Of a DNA stretch of 64,000 nucleotides, positions 63,296 through 64,000 are shown piece by piece. The stretch's first letter is position 1, and each line of letters opens with the position of its first letter. Under the pieces are notes generated by a model, which saw only the letters and a list, made by a program, of their open reading frames with translations, was not told the origin of the DNA and did not search any database. Both the position numbers and the translations under genes were made by a program. Origin of the DNA: Agrobacterium tumefaciens (GTDB lineage: Bacteria > Pseudomonadota > Alphaproteobacteria > Rhizobiales > Rhizobiaceae); contig CP048469.1 of assembly GCA_025559845.1 (NCBI GenBank), positions 3,206,501-3,270,500 of the forward strand, written 5' to 3'.

Positions 63296-64000
63296 ATGTT
63301 TCGCAGTCTCTTTTCACTTTCCAAACGCCCGTTCTTATCATTGAGCGAACAGGAAATCCTGGCACTCGCAATATCGTCCGAGGAGGACGATTCCCGAATT
63401 TACCGGTCTTATGCCGACCATCTGCGTGGGCAGTATCCGCAGTCGGCCAAAGTGTTCGACGATATGGCTGATGTCGAACAGCGCCATCGCAATGTTCTGA
63501 TCGACATGCACCGTGAGCGGTTTGGAGAAACGATCCCGCTGATCCGGCGCGAGCATGTCCGGGGTTTTTACGAAAGAGCGCCGGATTGGCTGGTGAAGAA
63601 CCTGTCTCTTGAGAAAATTCGTGCTCAGGCCGAATTGATGGAGGCGCAGGCAATCCGCTTTTACGACGAGGCGTTGAAGCGCACGACTGATGCTGGGACG
63701 CGCAAGTTGCTGGGCGATCTGGCAGAAGCGGAGCGCGGTCATGAAGACATAGCGCGTATGCTCGAAGACCGGCATCTTGGCGATGACGAACGCTCGGAAG
63801 AAGAACAGACCTCCAAACGTCAGTTCCTGCTGACCTATGTTCAGCCTGGCCTGGCCGGATTGATGGATGGTTCCGTCTCCACGCTCGCTCCGATTTTTGC
63901 GGCAGCCTTTGCGACGCAGGATACCTGGCAGACGTTTCTGATCGGCCTGTCAGCCTCTGTGGGTGCCGGTATTTCCATGGGCTTCACAGAAGCTGCGCAT
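63296..64000 (+). CDS. mbfA: Membrane-bound ferritin MbfA (ferritin-like plus VIT domain), C-terminus cut off
   Basis: 235 codons are present and the frame is open at the window end. The N-terminal erythrin/ferritin-like four-helix domain (about 15-160) carries iron-ligand candidates Glu20, Glu29/30, Glu61-x2-His64, Glu116 and Glu146-x2-His149. The C-terminal CCC1/VIT-type transporter domain begins near 180 ([21 protein letters not shown]). MbfA exports iron and protects against peroxide and acid stress in Agrobacterium. AAGG eight bases before the ATG; two Irr boxes lie directly upstream. Confidence 0.93.
   Translation, partial: MFRSLFSLSKRPFLSLSEQEILALAISSEEDDSRIYRSYADHLRGQYPQSAKVFDDMADVEQRHRNVLIDMHRERFGETIPLIRREHVRGFYERAPDWLVKNLSLEKIRAQAELMEAQAIRFYDEALKRTTDAGTRKLLGDLAEAERGHEDIARMLEDRHLGDDERSEEEQTSKRQFLLTYVQPGLAGLMDGSVSTLAPIFAAAFATQDTWQTFLIGLSASVGAGISMGFTEAAH

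Overview
The window is chromosomal DNA from a Rhizobiales alphaproteobacterium, almost certainly Agrobacterium or a close relative. The evidence is a Rhizobiaceae-type RirA iron regulator, a ferritin/VIT fusion gene (mbfA) behind Irr boxes, a complete ctp-type Flp pilus cluster, an Agrobacterium-like PncB sequence and a YejA/YepA-YejBEF importer. I see no insertion sequence, prophage, integrase or CRISPR array. Base and codon use look even throughout, so this reads as vertically inherited core genome with dense, mostly short operons.

Layout. 1-8.4 kb: truncated glucokinase, methylglyoxal synthase, murein endopeptidase MepA, and divergently the four-gene Yej peptide/muropeptide importer. 8.6-12.7 kb: amine catabolism (two FAD amine oxidoreductases flanking a glutamine-synthetase-like ligase). 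12.7-18.3 kb: gluconokinase, a yehZYXW glycine-betaine-type ABC importer and an AbrB-type membrane protein. 18.5-20.2 kb: rirA divergent from a ferric-iron binding protein, with an Irr-type box between. 20.2-29.9 kb: M48 protease/YjgN pair, mmsA, a LysR unit, two membrane transporters, a MarR-type regulator and an NlpC/P60 protein. 30-32.9 kb: pncB and pepA. 33-43.7 kb: Flp/Tad pilus genes (tadD, the nine-gene ctpA-I cluster, and a stand-alone secretin N-domain gene). 44-51 kb: tRNA-Leu(CAG), small enzymes and transporters, a GH25 lipoprotein, and a MocR/EamA divergent pair. 51-54 kb: an Rrf2 regulator facing a thioredoxin-reductase-like flavoprotein, plus an AraC/DUF2000 divergent pair. 54-60 kb: lepA, a nitrilase/GNAT pair, an XRE-cupin regulator and a hydrolase. 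60-64 kb: a membrane-anchored AraC regulator, an orphan TRAP receptor, a truncated haemoglobin and the start of mbfA.

The clearest signals beyond the gene list are regulatory. There are two tandem ICE (Irr) boxes before mbfA and an ICE-like dyad between rirA and fbpA. A perfect TTAA-N7-TTAA CtrA-type site lies ahead of ctpC, and an exact GGAAC-N16-CGTT general-stress (EcfG) promoter lies ahead of a small membrane protein. The Rrf2 regulator has duplicated dyads, the MocR gene has a repeat array, and the XRE gene has a palindrome spanning an apparently leaderless start codon. I found no convincing wholly new system. The best candidates for new biology are the Rrf2/flavoprotein redox switch and the stand-alone secretin-domain protein of the pilus locus.
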